Counted from the stretch's first letter, positions 1 through 12,128 are shown. The stretch is DNA of 64,000 nt from Poecilobothrus nobilitatus (GCA_947095535.1 OX352772.1:149898553-149962552); one strand, 5' to 3'. Notes: generated from the sequence alone by a model not told the origin. Made by a program: numbers and translations.

Positions 1-2130
1 TACGAACCCATGGTTCAAATTCTTTCAAATGTCAGTTTCCAATTTTACAGAAAAGGAAACATAACAGAACACCTTTGTACTAAAAATAAAAGTTCTATCT
101 TTGTTGATTGTGGAGATATACTCGTTTGCTCTGGTGCTCGTCCGGAAGCTTCCAAGATTTGAACCAATGGACCAAATCCTCACAAATTTCAGAAACATAA
201 ATCAAACATGAAGGAACACCATTCTGCCTAATTTAAAGGTTATATCTTTGTTGCATTTGGAAATAATATCATTTGCTCTGAGGCTCGTTCGGAAGCTTTC
301 AAAATCCGAACCCAAGGACCAAATTTTCTCTAATTTCAGAGGCCTAAATCATACATGAAAGAACACCATTCTGCCAAAAGTAAAGGTTATATCTTTATTG
401 GTTTTGGAGATAATCTCATTTGCTCTGGGGCTCGTTCGGAAGCTTCCAAAACCAAACCCATGGATCAAATCCTCTTAAATTTCAGAGACATAAATCAAAC
501 ACGAAAGAATACCATTGTACCAAATTCAAAGGTTCTACCTTTGGTCGTATTGGATATAATCTCATTTGCTCTGCGGCTCGTTCGGAAGCTTCCAAAATTC
601 GAATTCACGGTTCAAATTCTTTCAAATTTAAACCCATGGCCAAATCCTCTCAAATTTCAGAGACCTAAATCAAACATGAAAAAACACCATTCGGCCAAAT
701 TTAAAGGTTATATATTTGTTGCTTTTGGAGATAATCTCACTTGCTCTGGGGCTCGTTCGGAAGCTTCCAAAATCCAAACCCATGGACCATATCCTCTTAA
801 ATTTTAGAGACATAAATCAAACTGGAAGAAAAATCATTATAAAAAATTTAAAGGTTCTATCTTTATTGGTTTTGGAGATAATCTCGTTTGCTCTGGGGCT
901 CGTTCGGAAGTTTCCAAAATCCGAACCCATGGACCAAATCCCCTCAAATTTCAGAGACTTAAATAAAACATGAAAGAACACCACTCTGCCAAATTTAAAG
1001 GTTATATCTTTGTTGGTTTTGGAGATAATCTCATTTGCTCTGGTGCTCGTTCGGAAGCTTCCAAATCCAAACCCATGGACCAAATCCTCTTAAATTTCAG
1101 AGGCCTAAATCATACATGAAAGAACACCATTCTGCCAAAAGTAAAGGTTATATCTTTATTGGTTTTGGAGATAATCTCATTTGGTCTGGGGCTCGTTCGG
1201 AAGCTTCTAAATCCGAACCCATGGACCAAATCCTCTTAAATTTCAGAGACATAAATCGAACGGGAAGAAACATCATTGTACAAAATTTGAAGACTCTATC
1301 TTTGTTGGTTTTGGAGATAATCTCATTTGCTCTGGTGCTCGTTCGGAAGCTTCCAAAACCCAAACCCATGGACCAAATCCTCTTAAATTTCAGAGACATA
1401 AATCGAACGGGAAGGAACATTATTGTACAAAATTTAAAGACTCTATCTTTGTTGGTTTTGGAGATAATCTCATTTGCTCTGGTGCTCGTTCGGAAGCTTC
1501 CAAAACCCAAACCCATGGACCAAATCCTCTTAAATTTCAGAGACATAAATCGAACGGGAAGGAACATTATTGTACAAAATTTAAAGACTCTATCTTTGTT
1601 GGTTTTGGAGATAATCTCATTTGCTCTGGTGCTCGTTCGGAAGCTTCCAAATCCAAACCCATGGACCAAATCCTCTTAAATTTCAGAGGCCTAAATCATA
1701 CATGAAAGAACACCATTCTGCCAAAAGTAAAGGTTATATCTTTATTGGTTTTGGAGATAATCTCATTTGGTCTGGGGCTCGTTCGGAAGCTTCTAAATCC
1801 GAACCCATGGACCAAATCCTCTTAAATTTCAGAGACATAAATCGAACGGGAAGGAACATTATTGTACAAAATTTAAAGACTCTATCTTTGTTGGTTTTGG
1901 AGATAATCTCATTTGCTCTGGTGCTCGTTCGGAAGCTTCCAAAACCCAAACCCATGGACCAAATCCTCTTAAATTTCAGAGACATAAATCGAACGGGAAG
2001 AAACATCATTGTACAAAATTTGAAGGTTCTATCTTTGTTGTTTTTGGAGATAATCTCGTTTGCTCCGGAATCATTCGGAAGCTTCCAAAATCCGAACCCA
2101 TGGACGGATTTTGTCCAGATTCGAACTTAG
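1..2130. repeat. Tandem array, ~147-bp monomer
   Basis: The landmark GAAGCTTC recurs at 1346, 1493 and 1640, exactly 147 bp apart, and with small indels through the rest of the array. Since 147 is 49 codons, several frames stay open for hundreds of bases on both strands with a 49-residue protein period. These are by-products of the repeat, not genes. A higher-order repeat of about 586 bp (four monomers) is visible: the stretch from about 1035 recurs from about 1621. Confidence 0.92.
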
Positions 2131-2206
2131 CCTTTCTTTCGTAATTAGTAACCTACTATATAAAGTTCATCAAGATAGCATCATTATTTTTTGAGTTATC
2201 GTGCGT

Positions 2207-2236
2207 ACGGACGGACGGACGGACGGACGGACGGAC
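2207..2236. repeat. (GGAC)n microsatellite
   Basis: About seven consecutive GGAC units follow the motif TTTTTGAGTTATCGTGCG. The same motif and microsatellite occur in every element of this group in the window, with the reverse complement (GTCC)n in inverted copies. Confidence 0.95.
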
Positions 2237-2280
2237 ATCGCTAAATCGACTCCGGCGGTGATCCTGATTCAGAATATACA

Positions 2281-2360
2281 TGTCTATACCTAACTCGCTT
2301 CCTTTTGGTGGTTACAAACATGTATATACCTAACTCGCTTCCTTTTGGTGGTTACAAACA
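2281..2360. repeat. 40-bp tandem duplication in the element tail
   Basis: A 40-bp block ending in GGTGGTTACAAACA occurs twice head to tail (2281-2320 and 2321-2360). The other copies in the window have it once, so this is a private duplication in element A. Confidence 0.9.
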
Positions 2361-2400
2361 CCATACCAAAGTTAATATACCCTATACTTTAGGTGTAGGG

Positions 2401-3000
2401 TATAATAATGGTATAGCTAAGAATTTCAAAATAAGAACTAACAATTAAAAGTATTTATTTTAACCATTAAATGTTAACTGCCCAAAGAAATATTTTGCAA
2501 AAATAAAAGGACTTAATAATTCATATGTATACATATAATAATACATGCATACAAATCCTCTATTAAAAATATTAACTCTAAATTCTAATCTAAATAATTT
2601 TTGATTTTTGTCTTTTTATTTTTCTGTATTCAAAACAATCAAAGTAAAACAAAAACAACCCAAATAAATAAAAAAAGTTTTATATTTGAATTTATTTTCT
2701 TTTTTGCAGCAACCTTTGAGGTAAAGAAATAAGTATGTTTTTATTTATATGGTATCCAATTTATTTGGTAGGCCTATTTTACTAAAAATATTCACATATT
2801 TACATAAACAACTAACATATGTAGAGGAAGTGCATTTACCTTGGACAAATTGGATCTTGGATCAATTACTTTATCTCTTTAAACAAAATATTTGAATAGG
2901 TTTTCCAAGAATGAATCCATAGAACAAGATATTTGAAACTTTTCACTTGTTCTAGAGTTTCATTGAAGATACTGACTTTTAAGTTAGGAGCAGGAAGGCT
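2401..3000. other. AT-rich stretch without a recognised gene
   Basis: Only short ORFs and homopolymer-rich sequence are present; no gene, RNA or repeat was recognised. Confidence 0.6.
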
Positions 3001-3009
3001 AATAATCAT

Positions 3010-4130
3010 GTAAAGTTTTTTTCGTATTTATTGGTAATTTGAGATTCGTTATCCACTCTATCAATTTCGCTAATTCTATATTCATTTTTCTTTGCAAATC
3101 ATCATAGTTGTTGTCATGGAATACTAAGCATAAGTCATCTGCAAAAAGGAAAATATCAGCACTAATTTCAAGCAATTTTATTCCTACAATGTAAATTGAG
3201 AATAGTAGTGGCTCTAGTATACTACCCTGCGGAACTCCATATATATTTTTTTCTTTATTGCTTATGGTTATTCAAATTTGTGTGAATTGCATAGTAAATA
3301 TGAATTAAGCCATTTAAAACCTGCAACTTATCAAACCTTGGAAGAATTTTTACCCCTTTCAAAAAATTGATTTGAAATAATTTTTTTTTTTGTTTCTTCG
3401 CATGCTGGTCATCTTTTTCTGAAATGCTTATATTGCCTTTCGAGGTGGGTATTAGAAGGATCTGTTGAGATCTATTTTGAGTACCATAAGTTTTTTGCTT
3501 TCAATTCTGTTTTCAGCTCATCATGAAACCACTGTTTAGTATTTTTAGATATGAGAGATAAATGTGTGGGTTGAGGCCTGATCCATTTTCGCCTTTAATT
3601 TCCATATGAATTCGGAGGACACATCATGTGAATTATTGGTATTGTCAAGTGCAATAGGTGGTTCCTTTAAAATTCTACCTAGTTAGCTTATTCATATTAG
3701 TTATTCGTAGCTTTGATTTTCTGTCATCATTGTCATTTGCATTTCCTAATATTTTTTTTTTTTAAATCAATTAAAATGATAGGGTCAAATAAATCGATAT
3801 TAACATTCAATAGTTTTAGTGAATCAATCAAATTATTGGTAAACATATGGATTATACAATTTCAACATTCTGGTTATCACGTTTTCATTACAATAAAAAA
3901 AACATGTTCCTTGTTGTAAAGGTTATATATTGCTCGATTTTGTTGTTATTATTTGAAATTAAGTTCAAGTTAAAATCTCCAATTATGTAAGTATCAAGAT
4001 TTTGTTGAACAAGAATTTATTTCTCAATGAGTATACTCTTTGACAGTTAAAACTTTTGTGTAGATACATAAAAGCCGCAGATAGATTTATAGTTGCTAAA
4101 ATTAAAATATTTAACTTGTTCATATTTATC
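3010..4130 (-). pseudogene. LINE ORF2 remnant (endonuclease + reverse transcriptase)
   Basis: On the minus strand, around 4000-3900, the sequence encodes an endonuclease core with IIGDFNLNL. A pre-RT linker follows around 3610-3380. RT motifs follow around 3240-3010: GVPQGSILEPLLFSIY, then LFADDLCLVF with the catalytic Asp pair. Several stops and frameshifts separate the pieces, so it cannot encode an enzyme. Motif order EN then RT marks a non-LTR retrotransposon; the clade (Jockey/CR1-type) is a guess. Confidence 0.75.
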
Positions 4131-4298
4131 TGAGTGTCGGTTATACAAATAATATCTATGAAATATTTAATTAATGTATTTTTAATACTTCTCGCGTTTA
4201 AATATATAATTCAGCTGTTTGAATTTTTCCGGATTAATACTTTTCCATCATCAACCCACGTAAAAGCAATTTTTGTCTCACTTTTTAAATTTCAGACC

Positions 4299-6422
4299 TT
4301 TTTATATCCGTACGATAGGATCGGGTATAATAAAATTACTCCTCCGTTTGTAACACCTCGAAATAAGCGAGCTAGATATACCTTCAAAGGTATGGATCGG
4401 ATCAGAAAAAAATTCTAAGACTTTTGAGCCATGTCCGTCCGTCCGTCCTTCCGTCCGTCAGCACGCTAACTCAAAACCTAAGAAAGCTAGAATCTTGAAA
4501 TTTACACAAAATATTCTTGGAGTAATTTGTAGGTTCCCTATTTTTTTTGGTTGAGTTTGGACCAAACCTTAAAGTAGCTCTCGAACACCTAACTTTTAGA
4601 TCCCGACATTTTTTTTGAAATAGAGCTATGAAATTTTAACTGCTGATAGATCTCATAAAAATATTAATTTTATTTTTAATAACTTTTTTTTGTAGCCCCA
4701 CCCGTTACGGAGCTACAGCTCCCCAAAGGTTCAAAAAAGCTCTATATTTAAATTGTTATAGCACAAGTTGTATTAGGTATATCTTCATTTTGAAAACGGC
4801 AAACGATTACCACTTTTATTAGCTTTAAAAGTGTATATACAATAAATATATAGTTGTGGCATAAGGTTTTTTAATTTACCGTTATGCGAAACTAAAATTT
4901 TGCAAAAGCCTTTAACCCTTCTATCTTCTAAACAGTTTAAGTTGGAAATTTGAAATTTTGACGGAAGTTAGATCTTTAAAAATAAGTATGAGTCATTTCA
5001 GAAATTTTTTTTGTATGACCCCCCGTTTAGGAGCTGTAAGGGGTCAAAAACTGAAAATTTCCTATTTTTAAACACCTGTAACTTGAACATCTGTTAAAAC
5101 TTTTTTGAAGTAATACACAAAAATTAAAGCTTCAACATTATACTCTTATTTCTGTTAACAACTTTTTTTAATAATATAGGGTTACTTTATAATTCACGAA
5201 AGTGTTACTTGATTTTTTCAAATTTTCTAACAAATTTCTTTAACGAATTTTTTCCATTTTGTTTTACATAAATATATCTTATAATTCATTCACTAGTGAC
5301 ATACACGATAATGTAAATAAATATGATATTATATAAGTATGTATATATATCAATATCAAATAAATTAAAATTCTTCAAGCAACCGTTATGTTGTTTATTT
5401 CTTTAAATTTTTTTGGACCACGCATTGTATCCTAAACAATTTCAAATTATCGAGTAAAACAATATGCAAAAAATTCGTTAAAGAAATTTGTTAGAAAATT
5501 TGAAAAAATCAAGTAACACTTTCGTCAAGTATAAAGTAACCCTATATTATTAAAAAAAGTTGTTAACAGAAATAAAAGTATAATGTTGAAGCTTTAATTT
5601 TTGTGTATTACTTCAAAAAAATTTTAACAGGTGTTCAAGTTACAGGTGTTTAAAAATAGGAAATTTTCAGTCTTTGATCCCTTACAGCTCCTAAACGGGG
5701 GGTGATACAAAAAAAAATTCTGAAATGACTCATACTTATTTTCAAAGATCTAACTTCTGTTAAAATTTCACGTTTCCAACTTAAACCTTTTAGAAGATAG
5801 AAGGGTTAAAGGATTTTGCAAAATTTGAGTTTCGCATAACGGTAAATTAAGACACCGTATGCCACAATTATATATTTATTGTATATATATTTTTAAAGCT
5901 AATTAAAGTAGTAATCTTTTGACGTATTCAAAATGAAGATATATCTTATACAACTTGTGCTATAACAATTTAAATATAGAGCTTTTTTGAACCTTTGGGG
6001 AGCTGTAGCTCCATAACGGGTCGGGGTACAAAAAAAAGTTATTAAAAATAAAATTAATATTTTTGTGACATCTATCAGCAGTTAAAATTTCATAGCTCTA
6101 TTTCAAAAAAATTGTGGGGATCTAAAAGTTAGGTGTTCGAGAGCTACCCTAAGTTTTAGTCCAAACTCAACCAAAAAAAATGGGGAACCTACAAATTATT
6201 CCCATAATATTTTGTGTAAATTACAAGATTCTAGCTTTCTTAGTTTTTGAGTTAGCGTGCTGATGGACGGACGGACGGACGGACGGACATGGCTCAATAG
6301 TCTTAGAATTTTTTTCTGATCCGATCCATACCTTTGAAGGTATATCTAGCTCGCTTATTTCGAGGTGTTACAAACGGAGGAGTAATTTTATTATACCCGA
6401 TCCTATCGTACGGGTATAAAAA
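4299..6422. mobile_element. Foldback: inverted dimer of a DINE-like element, ~950-bp arms
   Basis: The left arm (about 4299-5252) is the reverse complement of the right arm (about 5468-6422), with a ~215-bp spacer. Each outer end carries the stem-loop TATACCCG...CGGGTATA, the block ending in GTTACAAAC and a GTCC/GGAC run, so the terminal module of the DINE-like group sits at both outer ends. The arms differ by scattered substitutions and small indels, so the inversion is not brand new. A monomer consisting of the spacer plus the right arm is present at 58.67-59.79 kb. No protein is encoded. Confidence 0.85.
4434..4459. repeat. (GTCC)n microsatellite of the left arm
   Basis: GTCC units with one CTTC interruption. 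The right arm carries the matching (GGAC)n at about 6264-6288. Confidence 0.9.
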
Positions 6423-6823
6423 AAATTTCCTTCGTTTATAGTGCTAACATCAAAACGCTGTAAATCATATAATGGCGGCACTATGTAATTGTTACCCAAA
6501 TAAAGTAAGTATGACAGCTTGTCAGTTGATAAACAGGTGGGCAATAATCGCCAGCTCACGCGAGAAATTTGATATTAGGCTGTGTGCTAAACGAAGAAAC
6601 TTTTTACTTTTTGTAAAATTTTGACGTACAAAAATAAAATTTTGGCTTAAAGTGTGGTTCATATAGTTGTCAAAATTTTACCTAGCTCAATGGGCTAGGT
6701 AAAATTTTGTTAATTGTTAATTGTCATTGTTAAAGATAGGTTAAAGTAAGGTTATTATTTATTTTAAGGTATTAAATATTATTTTAAAATTCTATTAATT
6801 TTAAAACTTATTTAGAAAAAAAT

Positions 6824-6985
6824 AATAAATTTTCTCAAACTCGGAATTGATTTAAATACTTCTGTCAAAATTTCTAATATCAAAATTTTCTTTCCATTTG
6901 CCACAATAAATTTTCTCAAACTCGGAATTGATTTAAATACTTCTGTCAAAATTTCTAATATCAAAATTTTCTTTCCATTTGCCAC
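6824..6985. repeat. 81-bp tandem duplication
   Basis: The block beginning AATAAATTTTCTCAAACTCG at 6824 repeats from 6905 and appears identical by eye. It lies in otherwise featureless AT-rich sequence between the foldback and the gag remnant. Confidence 0.93.
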
Positions 6986-8040
6986 AGTAAAATTTGCATT
7001 TTTTTTCCACCGCAGTAAATTTTTTTTATCTTATTTTACATAATCTAAAAAGTTATTGATTGGCACACAGTTAAGTGTTTATTGTTATATTAACTATTTA
7101 TTATTGTTGTAGTGAAATTAACAAATAAACTAATTTTTCGTAGTTAAAGTAAGGCAAAGTTTATTTTTTTTATATTATTATTTTATATTATTTTAAATTC
7201 TGATGTGAAAAAATTCTAAATTTTATTTTAATATTGAAAAAATTTAGAAAAATTTACACGTATTCTTATGGAGCTTTGCATAGGAGGCTTTGAAAAATGC
7301 TTATAACTCATAAACAATAAATTTTTTTGAATCTCATTCAAAAGTGGACATAAAATTCAATCAGTCGCGGATCGGATTGATATATTAATATTTAAAAAAT
7401 ATTAATATTTTAATATAAAAACACCTTTTAAAAAAAATCATCCATTTTCTGTACCATTATAAAAGCTCCTTGACAAAACTTTTAAAGAGACTATTAATAT
7501 CGCACAGTAGAGGCAACAAAAAAGTCGACAAAACAAATTTAAATAACAATTTTAATTTTGAAAATAAGTTAGCAAATATAAAATAAGAGCAAGAATAAAA
7601 GAATAAAATGTTAGCAAGAATAAAAAAGAAACACGTACCTCAAATTTCCCAGATTTTTATTTAACCTTATTCCAGCAATTTACTTTTATATTATAACAGT
7701 CCAAAATGCTTGCACTAGCAATTCACTTTTATATTATACCAGTCAAAAAAGCTAAAGTTTTGCAATCAATTTTATTTTCTACTTTTTAGGGGGCGAATTT
7801 GGTTTCGATAAAAGCATATTTTAAAAAATATTTTTTTGAAATATTATTTTATTTTATACTTTTTAGTTTTAAATGAAACACATATGTATGTAATTTAAAT
7901 TTTAAAAAATATGGAATATTTTTTATTCACACATACATTAATTATTGTTTCTGATATAAAATACGTTTTATAATTTTATACCAAATGTTTAAGTAAATTA
8001 AGAGATGTTAAATCGATTCCATTACAGCAAGAGTAAAAAT
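6986..8040. other. AT-rich stretch without a recognised gene
   Basis: No ORF2 follows the gag remnant here, although a LINE would carry one on this side (downstream on the minus strand). I see no gene, RNA or structured repeat. Confidence 0.55.
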
Positions 8041-8043
8041 TTT

Positions 8044-10296
8044 TTATTCCAGTATGTAATTCATAAATAAAAAGTATCTCGAAGAGTAAAATATGTATGA
8101 AGTTAAATCTTTAGCAACCTCTTCATTAGAAATACTTATACTTTCATGATACTGTTTATATAATTTACTTAATTCTTGATAGTCAGTCGGTAGACCTTCC
8201 TGGTTGATAAGTACTTTGATGTTTGTTTGAGTTATCCCATTATAACAAATATCATTTTGGTCATAAAAATAAGACAAGTATAATCTCACGTTATTATATA
8301 TTCTGTGTTCACGAAAACGTGAAAGAGCGTATATACTATCTCCTTTCTCAATCCCATTTTTGGTCATTCTAACTATTGGAGGAATCATTGGATCAATGAA
8401 AATGCTTTTTTTGTTTTCTTGAGATGGAATTTTCTTTGTTTCTTCTATGTTTTTACTTAGTGGATTTAATGTTTCTCCTTGAATCCAGTTGCCTTGGTTA
8501 GTATCTCTCTTTATTTCAGCGTTTTTATTGCTAACTTTATTCTCAATAGTAATACTTTTTATATTTTTAGTAGATGAATTTTCATGTTTGCTATTAATTT
8601 TCGTACTACTATCGGTAATATTATTCGTATTGTTGTTATAACTTGAGCTAATATTTGCGCCATATTTAAAGTTATCACAAGAAGAACTTTTGCTTTTTTG
8701 TTTATTAATTTTTGACTTTGTTCTTGTCCAAAATTTAGGAATGTAACTAAATATTTTTATTGCTTTTTCTTTACTTTTGACTTTTATTGCTTTTTCTTTA
8801 CTTCTAATTTCACTGTTACGAGTAACATGATCTATTGAATTTTTTACAGGTTTATCCATAACAGATTCTTTTTCTTTTTTGTTATTTATATTAATAATGG
8901 AATTTTCATTTTGTACATATTTGGTACTAATGAATTTAACTACCTTAACAACTTTCTGTGGTTGCTAGTAACCAATCGTTTTTTTTCTTTGACATAATTT
9001 CTGTTGATAAGCTGGACAAAGCTTACTGAATGTTTTATGATTAACATCCACATTTAATCTCAATTTTTCATTGTATTTTACACAATTTGCATTTAATAAT
9101 CTCTTCATTTTTGCAGTCGCTGGTCTTATGGTGTTGGTGACATTTTAGGCATGTTTCCCTATTCGTGCAATCTGCTGATTTATGGTTAAATCCCTTACAT
9201 TTATAGCACCTCATAACATTTACAGCATCGAATACTTTGCATCTTTCCCATCCAATACACACTTTTTCATTTTGTAATATCTTAGGAAAGCTCTCCTTAT
9301 CGACTTGAATCACTGCGTTGTACATTTCCTTGTTAAATTTGTTCACAGTGTGTACCTTTATAACCTTAAGGTCCGACATTTCCATAAAAGGATTTTGTTT
9401 TTTCAATTTTTGAACGATTTCCTCGTCACTGAATTTATAATTCATATTAACAATCTCAAATTTTGGTTTTATATCCGTTGGTATTTTAATTACATAGTTA
9501 TCATTCATTTTTTTTTTCAACTCCAATTTTATTTTATCACGTTCTTCTACAGTATCAGTTTCAATTAAAATTGTTCCATTTGTTCTATTTTCAATATTTT
9601 TTATTTTAAGATCTTTTGGATCAACCTTTGTATTTAAATCGCTTTTCGTTTTTTCACTTTTTTGTTTGTTTTTTGGCTTAACAATCAACGGTAATTCTTT
9701 TTTCATTTTCATTCCAATATTTTTCGTATTTTTTACCATATCAGCAAATGATACAGTTTGATCCACATTTATATTATTATCGTTAATCACATTATTCATT
9801 TTTTTGCAGACCTCATCATTTTTTTTTATTACATTAATAAACGATTCATTCACCTTATCACTTTGTATTCTGAAGACTTCTGTAATTTTTTCCATCTTAC
9901 GTAGCTCCATTTGTTGTTCACTCTTAATTTCTTCCAATCTTTTCGTAAAACCCGATTCTATGGCTCTCAGTAAATTTATGACTTCACTTTCATTTCTTTT
10001 AATAGCAGCTTCAAATTCATTTTTATACTCCTTTAGATGTTCATTATTTTTTGTTACCGCGGCATCCATATTTTGTAGAACCAAATCCACATTTTGTATG
10101 TATAAGATGCAATCGTCACAGATGAATCTTACATTGTTGTTTGCATACACATTATTAATCGTCGATTGATCCAAAAAAAGTTTATCATGAAGCTTGGAAA
10201 TGTTCAAGCTTCATGATAAACTTTTTTACACACTCCCGAACATTGAATTCCTGTTTCACCTTTTATTTTAGCTTTGCATTTATTGCAAGACACCAT
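8044..10296 (-). pseudogene. LINE ORF1 (gag): PHD-type finger, coiled coil, zinc knuckles
   Basis: Reading from 10296 downward, the product begins with a PHD-like finger (C4, C7, C19, C23, H28) followed further on by FICDDC. A Lys/Glu-rich coiled-coil region follows. Then come CCHC-type knuckles near 9210-9100 (CYKCKGFNHKSADC, CLKCHQHHKTSDC) and a C-terminal domain at 8400-8044 with DPMIPPIVRM and NVRLYLSYFYD. That C-terminal domain matches the gag at 26076-25489, so both belong to one family. Breaks: a hairpin rearrangement at 10174-10227, a frameshift near 9100 and a stop near 8965. ORF2 is absent. Gag proteins of this kind bind element RNA. Confidence 0.82.
10174..10227. repeat. Perfect 23-bp hairpin inside the gag finger
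   Basis: Arms 10174-10196 and 10205-10227 are exact reverse complements around the 8-nt loop GAAATGTT. The hairpin falls where the finger should run on through its His/Cys ligands and breaks the frame, so it looks like a local template-switch mutation rather than a functional structure. Confidence 0.92.
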
Positions 10297-10553
10297 TCTA
10301 AAAAGTTTATTTTATTTTATTGTTTTTTTTTCTTCTTTTTGTTTTATATGTTTTGCAACATACAAAATATTTAGCACATAGAATATTTTTTTTTTTTTTT
10401 ATTTAATTGTTTTTATGTTGTATACATAATATGATACATTACAAAAGTTATTTTTATTATTTTTCTGATTTATTTTAAACTTGTGTTGTGTTGGTTTAAA
10501 GTAATTTTCACCGATAATTAAAAACACGTCTGTACTGATTAACAGTTTTAACC

Positions 10554-11792
10554 GAACTCCCTGAAGAAGTTTCCTATAACAATATTGCTTCTTTAGATAA
10601 TCCATCTGTCATAGAATTTGTTTCACTAGGGCACGGTGATACATATAGAGACTTGTCTTCGACATATCTAAAATTAAAAGTACAAATTTAAAAAAAAGAT
10701 GGAACTCAATTGAATAAAGATAAAAAAACTGATGGAACACCTATACAACAACCAAGTGTGGTTAATAATATGTTACATTCATTAATAAAACAATGCAATA
10801 TTCAACTAAATGGAAAGAATATATCTCCATCAGATGGCAATTATCATTACAGAGCTTATTTTGAATCATTGTTAAATTATGGTGCGGATGCCGCTACAAC
10901 GCATTTGGAGTGTGGTGGATGGATGTTAGATAAGCCAAATATAGCAAAAACAGATAATAGTGGTTCAAAAGAACGTCAAAAATTATAACAAAATAACAAT
11001 GTAGTGGACCTTATGGGGAAAGTACATTTAGATATGTTTAACCAACCTACACTTCTCATAAACAATGTCGATGTTCGAGTTATCCTAACATTAGAAAAAC
11101 CAGATTTTGACCTCTTTGCAGATGATACAGATGAATCTCAACTGAAAATTTTAGAAGCCACTTTATTTATGAGACATGTAACAATTAATCCTAGTGCGCT
11201 ATTAGCACATAATGCTGTATTGGAAAAAACTAATGCTAAATACAATTACAAACGGGTAGAGGTAAAAACTTTTACCATTCCACAGAATGGTTCATCAATA
11301 TCACTTGATAATGTTTTTATTGGACAGTTGCCAAACACAATCATTTTTTGCATGACAGAAAATACAGGTTACTCTGGAAAAAGGTCAAAAAACCCATACA
11401 ATTTTAAACATTTTGATATTTCACAATTTGTGTTAAACGTAAATGGTGTTCAAATACCTAATTCAGCAATTGAAACCAGTTTTTCAGATGAAAATAATTG
11501 CTGTACAAGAGCATACAGTACACTTTTTTCAGGAACTGGAATTTACCATAATGATAAAGGTCATCAAATAACAAAAACCATGTTTAGTAATGTGTTTTTC
11601 ATTCTAGCTTTTGATTTAACTCCAGATGCATCAGAAAATGAAGTGTGCCAAGGTTTACTAAATCAAGGTACAGTTAGAATTGAGGCAAGGCTATCAAAAC
11701 CACTTACATCTACACTGACTGCTATTGTTTATGGAGAATTTGATTCAAGTTTACAAATTGATAAAAACCGAAATATATTCTCAAACCTATAA
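10554..11792 (+). pseudogene. Polinton A major capsid protein (double jelly-roll type)
   Basis: One continuous frame runs from at least 10554 to the stop at 11792, interrupted only by in-frame TAA codons at 10689-10691 and 10986-10988. Landmarks are IEFVSLGHGD near the start, PSVVNNMLHSLIKQC, DLMGKVHLDMF, SALLAHNAVLEK, KNPYNFKHFDI and FSGTGIYHNDKG. The C-terminus carries the EIDKNRN-like motif QIDKNRNIF. These match the Polinton/Maverick capsid protein often annotated in insects as F54H12.2-like. The family forms virion hexon-like capsomers. The true start upstream of 10554 is not clear. A second, more damaged copy lies at 47325-48586 (-). It is a fossil as written, though unusually little damaged. 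Confidence 0.9.
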
Positions 11793-11841
11793 ATATCATA
11801 CATAAAAGTAAATTTGAATATTTGACAAATTAGAAATTTTA

Positions 11842-12090
11842 AGTTACTTAAAGAATCAATGTATAATTTTTAATAAGAAACAGTTACAAAGTAACTATTC
11901 AGATGTCTGTGGGCTATATTGCTGTGTTTATACGTGGTATAGATGTTGCGGTTATAGTATTAACGCTTTTTTAAAAAAATTTAATAAAGGAAATCAACTA
12001 GAAAACGATAAGTATATTTTAAGTACCTTTCAAAATGTATTTGGAAAATATAACTCATTACAAATTTGTGTTCCTAAAACGTATAAATAA
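11842..12090 (+). pseudogene. Polinton A cysteine protease, C-terminal fragment (adenain-like)
   Basis: A frame ending at TAA 12088-12090 contains SDVCGLYCCVY, the catalytic-Cys motif of adenovirus-type proteases encoded by Polintons, followed by NAFLKKFN and NDKYILSTFQNVFGKY. The N-terminal catalytic His/Asp half is absent: the capsid gene ends only 50 bp upstream. Such proteases mature capsid precursors, and a position just after the capsid gene is usual. This fragment cannot be active. Confidence 0.72.
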
Positions 12091-12128
12091 TAAAAACAAT
12101 GTAAACAGGTTTTAGTAAAATTAAAGGA

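Larger units (their letters stand above)
1..2400 (+). mobile_element. DINE/Helentron-like nonautonomous element A, 3' part
   Basis: The window opens inside this element: its first bases match about 28352 onward in element B, so some 400 bp of its 5' end lie outside. In order it holds a tandem array (1-2130), a (GGAC)n run, a conserved block around CTTTTGGTGGTTACAAAC, and a terminal stem in which TATACCCTA pairs with TAGGGTATA. Tandem core, GTCY-type microsatellite, conserved block and terminal hairpin is the architecture known for DINE-1/Helentron elements. No protein is expected. Assignment to that superfamily is inference from architecture, not from a Rep/helicase gene. Confidence 0.6.

Noticed and set aside
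1035..2130. Long ORFs (up to 214 codons) with a 49-residue repeat, as a possible repeat protein
   Set aside because: The frames follow from a 147-bp noncoding tandem unit; similar frames exist on the opposite strand and the array sits in a nonautonomous element.
6368..6559. 63-codon minus-strand ORF
   Set aside because: It begins beyond the foldback arm and reads into its terminal hairpin; no motif.
9305..10169. Plus-strand ORFs opposite the gag gene
   Set aside because: Antisense shadows of the coiled-coil coding sequence; Phe/Ser/Leu-rich as expected for the complement of Lys/Glu-rich codons.
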